A stretch of 7,486 bases of DNA from Candidatus Aminicenantota bacterium (lineage in GTDB: Bacteria; Acidobacteriota; Aminicenantia; Aminicenantales; Aminicenantaceae). Where the stretch lies: the NCBI GenBank assembly GCA_023135995.1, contig JAGLRY010000347.1, forward strand, positions 1 through 7,486, given 5' to 3'. The position numbers were made by a program, and so were the translations under genes. Below, in pieces: positions 5,046-7,486 of this stretch (the stretch's first letter is position 1; every line of letters starts with the position of its first letter). Under the pieces are notes generated by a model. That model was not told where the DNA came from. It ran no database searches and worked only from the letters and a program-made list of their open reading frames with translations.

Positions 5046-6620
5046 ATGGGAAAAAATAAAGAATTCAAAGTAACCTATACTACCTTGGACCCATCCGGGC
5101 TGGAAGCTTTCCATGAAAAGTATGATCAGGCCGTGCAGAATGTGCGCAGCCGCCTCGGCCAATCATATCCGATATATATCGCGGGAAAGAAAAACACAGG
5201 ATTCGAAGAATTTAAAGATATCAGCCCAACCAATACGGAGATAGTCGTAGGGCATTTCCAAAAAGGCACGGCTGATGTGCTTATTGAGGCCGTAGACGCC
5301 GCTCATGGAGCTTTTAAGGCTTGGCGGGACATGGACTACCGTGAGCGCCTTAAAATCATTAGAAGGGCCGCAGATCTTATCAGCGAGAGAAAATACGAGC
5401 TAGCAGCCATCATGAGCATTGAGGCAGGGAAGAGTCGGTTTGAATCGATGGGAGATGTCGAAGAATCAGCAGACCTCATCCGATACTACTGTCTTCAGAT
5501 GGAAGAAGCCAAAGGTTTTGTCCGATCCATGGGACGATTGAGTTCCAATGAAGAAACAAAAAGTGTTCTCAAGCCATTTGGGGTTTGGATGGTCATCTCT
5601 CCGTTCAATTTTCCCCTTGCTCTGGCCGCAGGGATGAGTGCCGGAGTTCTCGTAGCCGGCAACACCGCTGTTTACAAACCCTCATCGGATACTCCTCTCA
5701 GCGGCCTCAAGCTCTACGATATATATAGAGATGCAGGGATTCCGGAAGGAGTCTTCAATTTCATCACGGGTCCTGGAGGTAATTTCCAGGATGTGATTTT
5801 TCAAAACAAAAAGATTTCGGGTTTGGTATTCACAGGCTCATCCGAGGTGGGACTTAAAATATACAATGGATTCAGTCTTCAGTATGTCCGGCCTTGTCTC
5901 TTAGAGATGGGCGGAAAAAATCCAGCCATCGTTACGGCCAATGCAGATATCGACCAAGCAGCGGAAGGAGTGATGAAATCTGCTTATGGCTTAAGCGGGC
6001 AAAAGTGCAGTGCCTGTTCCCGGGTATATGTGCATAAAAAAGTCGAGACCGAATTCTTGGATAAGCTCATCGCACAAATCCGGCAGATCAAGATTGGAGA
6101 TCCTGCTGAGCGGGATGTGTATATGGGCCCGATCATCAATCAAAGTGCGATGGAAACTTTCAAAGCCTGGGCGGATATTAGCAGAAAAGAAGGAAAAATC
6201 CTGACAGGAGGGAGTGTTCTCACAGAAGGAACATATGGGAAAGGATATTTCGTGGAACCCACTTTAGTCACTGGATTCCCGAAGGATCATAGAATCTTTC
6301 ATGAAGAGCTCTTCTTGCCATTTTTGGTCGAGGCTCCCGTGGATTCGCTCGAGGAGGCCGTTACCGAATGCAATAAAGTCAACTACGGCTTGACTGCAGG
6401 CATTTTTTCTAGGGACGAGAGGGAACTGCAGTATTTTTTCAATGAGATCGAAACAGGCGTGTTGTATGCCAACAGGCGTTCGGGAGCGACGACCGGAGCG
6501 TGGCCGGGAGTCCAGTCGTTCTGTGGATGGAAAAAATCTGGGTCCACCGGAAAAGGCGGCTGCGGCCCGTATTACGTGCAGCAGTTTATGCGGGAACAAA
6601 GCCACACTGTGATGAAATAG
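5046..6620 (+). CDS. NAD(P)-dependent aldehyde dehydrogenase, glutamate-semialdehyde/P5C dehydrogenase-like
   Basis: This 524-residue aldehyde dehydrogenase oxidises an aldehyde to an acid with NAD or NADP. Catalytic features are intact: SPFNFPLALAAG (185-196; Asn188), KPSS (211-214, cofactor binding), FTGSSEVG (262-269), LEMGGKNP (286-293; Glu287) and GLSGQKCSACSR (315-326; nucleophile Cys321). The N-terminal extension DPSGLEAFHEKYDQAVQNVR and the GQKCSACSR context resemble 1-pyrroline-5-carboxylate (glutamate-5-semialdehyde) dehydrogenases of the RocA/PruA type. The C-terminal ANRRSGATTGAWPGVQSF differs from the ANR/INRxxTGA-VGVQPFGG form usual in characterised P5C dehydrogenases, so the substrate may be another semialdehyde. 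It starts 9 bp after the aminotransferase stop, with AAGGAGG only 4 nt from the ATG, so coupled translation is likely. It most likely takes the aldehyde made by that aminotransferase. A CoA-acylating role is not suggested by any motif I see. Confidence 0.92.
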   Translation: MGKNKEFKVTYTTLDPSGLEAFHEKYDQAVQNVRSRLGQSYPIYIAGKKNTGFEEFKDISPTNTEIVVGHFQKGTADVLIEAVDAAHGAFKAWRDMDYRERLKIIRRAADLISERKYELAAIMSIEAGKSRFESMGDVEESADLIRYYCLQMEEAKGFVRSMGRLSSNEETKSVLKPFGVWMVISPFNFPLALAAGMSAGVLVAGNTAVYKPSSDTPLSGLKLYDIYRDAGIPEGVFNFITGPGGNFQDVIFQNKKISGLVFTGSSEVGLKIYNGFSLQYVRPCLLEMGGKNPAIVTANADIDQAAEGVMKSAYGLSGQKCSACSRVYVHKKVETEFLDKLIAQIRQIKIGDPAERDVYMGPIINQSAMETFKAWADISRKEGKILTGGSVLTEGTYGKGYFVEPTLVTGFPKDHRIFHEELFLPFLVEAPVDSLEEAVTECNKVNYGLTAGIFSRDERELQYFFNEIETGVLYANRRSGATTGAWPGVQSFCGWKKSGSTGKGGCGPYYVQQFMREQSHTVMK

Positions 6621-6643
6621 TCAGAGCATGAAATTATGAAGAA

Positions 6644-6649
6644 AAGGAG
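6644..6649 (+). promoter_or_regulatory. Ribosome site that decides the thiolase start
   Basis: AAGGAG stands 7 nt before GTG 6657. The in-frame ATG at 6636 has only weak purine sequence before it and would put this ribosome site inside the coding region. GTG 6657 also gives the usual short lead (about 7 residues) before VVVLSAVRTP. Confidence 0.55.
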
Positions 6650-6656
6650 CAGCGAG

Positions 6657-7486
6657 GTGCAAGATGGAGAAAATAAGGTCGTTGTTCTGAGTGCAGTTAG
6701 GACTCCTGTCGGTAAATATGGCGGAAGCTTCAAAGACACAAGCGCTGTCACTCTCGGCACTATTGCCGCGCAAGAAGCCATAAAAAGGGCTGGGATTTCA
6801 GCCAACATGGTCGATGAAGTCATTTTTGGACAAGCGCGGCAAGCAGGGAATAGGCCCAATCCTGCGCGTCAGATACTCTTCAGGGCGGGAATTCCCGTTG
6901 AAAAAACAGCCTTCACCGTGAATAAAGCATGTGCATCTGGGATCAAAGCCATCACCCTTGGGTGTCAGTCCCTTCTCCTCGGAGAGAATAAGATCGTTCT
7001 GGTGGGCGGTATGGAGAATATGTCGCAAATTCCATATTTTTTGGATGGAGCCCGGTGGGGCTACAGACTCGGGGATGGCGTGCTCATCGATGGCATGTAC
7101 AGAGACGGTTTGTTCTGCCCCTTGGCAGATATGATAATGGGAGAAACAGCTGAAATCTTGGCAGAAAAATACGGGATTTCTCGGGAGGAGCAAGACAAGT
7201 TCGCATACAAGAGCCAGATGAAGGCAAAAAAAGCTATCGAAGATGGATTGTTTGACGATGAGATTGTGCCGGTCAGAGTTAAAGACAGAAAGGGCAGCGA
7301 GCTCGTAATATCGACAGACGAGCATCCTCGTCCGGAAACAACTCTGGAGAAACTGGCGAAATTATCTTCTGTTTTTAAAAAAGGAGGGACGGTGACTGCA
7401 GGCAACTCATCGGGACTGACAGATGGAGCGGCTGCCCTCCTTTTAACCACGTCGGAACATGCCGAAGACGTGGGTTTGAAACCGAT
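6657..7486 (+). CDS. Thiolase (acetyl-CoA C-acyltransferase), 3' end cut by the window
   Basis: The frame is open to the window end, giving 276 residues of a family that is normally about 390-400. Thiolases cleave 3-ketoacyl-CoA with CoA, or condense acetyl-CoA in reverse. The N-terminal domain is clear: VVVLSAVRTPVGKYGGSFKD (8-27), FGQARQAGNRPNPARQ (57-72), VNKACASGIKAI (88-99) with the acyl-binding Cys92, VGGMENMSQIPYF (116-128), LADMIMGETAE (156-166) and GNSSGLTDGAAALL (249-262). The base His and second Cys (GHP and CxGGG motifs) lie beyond the edge and cannot be checked. The GTG start lies 36 bp after the dehydrogenase stop; an ATG at 6636 is the alternative (7 residues longer, 15 bp gap). 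As the last visible operon gene it would channel acyl-CoA to acetyl-CoA, which implies that an acyl-CoA ligase or CoA transferase acts elsewhere or further downstream. Confidence 0.92.
   Translation, partial: MQDGENKVVVLSAVRTPVGKYGGSFKDTSAVTLGTIAAQEAIKRAGISANMVDEVIFGQARQAGNRPNPARQILFRAGIPVEKTAFTVNKACASGIKAITLGCQSLLLGENKIVLVGGMENMSQIPYFLDGARWGYRLGDGVLIDGMYRDGLFCPLADMIMGETAEILAEKYGISREEQDKFAYKSQMKAKKAIEDGLFDDEIVPVRVKDRKGSELVISTDEHPRPETTLEKLAKLSSVFKKGGTVTAGNSSGLTDGAAALLLTTSEHAEDVGLKP

Noticed and set aside
6798..7325. 175-codon open frame on the minus strand opposite the thiolase
   Set aside because: The opposite strand carries a clear thiolase with intact motifs throughout; this frame is cysteine- and leucine-rich noise with no recognisable domain.
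3696..7486. Ornithine fermentation (OrtAB-type 2-amino-4-ketopentanoate thiolase) as the operon's role
   Set aside because: The thiolase is an ordinary acetyl-CoA acyltransferase type with NKACASG, and none of the ornithine racemase, aminomutase or diaminopentanoate dehydrogenase genes are present.
1..7486. CRISPR array, tRNA, rRNA, insertion sequence, prophage or defence genes
   Set aside because: I searched by eye for regular repeats, cloverleaf-like sequence, transposase motifs and terminal inverted repeats and found none; nearly all the sequence is metabolic coding DNA.

Overview
The window looks like bacterial accessory catabolism on a chromosome of moderate GC (mid-40s percent by eye). 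It holds two divergent gene sets that meet at one regulatory gap, about 2582-2892. I saw no rRNA, tRNA, CRISPR array, insertion sequence or terminator. Both transcription units run off the window. Shine-Dalgarno sequences are strong and three starts are probably non-ATG (two TTG, one GTG). The organism cannot be named. A MttB-type methyltransferase beside amino-acid-type catabolic genes would suit an amino-acid- or methylamine-using, possibly anaerobic, bacterium, but that is inference only.

Left unit (minus strand, read from 2581 down to 1): a P1-family (DmpA/BapA/NylC-type, peptidase family S58) Ntn-like hydrolase with a twin-arginine-like N-terminus; an overlapping second P1 paralogue with no signal and with altered active-site residues; then the first 95 codons of a MttB-family (trimethylamine methyltransferase-like) protein. 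A good sigma70-type promoter (TTGACC, 17 bp, TAGAAT) lies upstream.

Right unit (plus strand): an IclR-family regulator, a class III PLP aminotransferase with an unusual five-cysteine segment, an aldehyde dehydrogenase resembling the glutamate-semialdehyde/P5C dehydrogenase branch, and a thiolase cut by the window end. The genes are 9 to 36 bp apart and look like one operon. The IclR promoter region carries GAAA-type half-sites in alternating orientation every 11 bp over the -10 and start point, which suggests autoregulation.

Working model (inference): the P1 hydrolases release an amino compound from an amide or peptide, the aminotransferase turns it into a semialdehyde or keto acid, the dehydrogenase oxidises it, and the thiolase feeds acyl-CoA into central metabolism, all under IclR control. 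The order of activities resembles the nylon-oligomer route (NylC, NylD, NylE, then beta-oxidation) and also fits beta-amino-acid peptides. The substrate is unknown. The MttB-like gene hints that it, or a relative, may be N-methylated.
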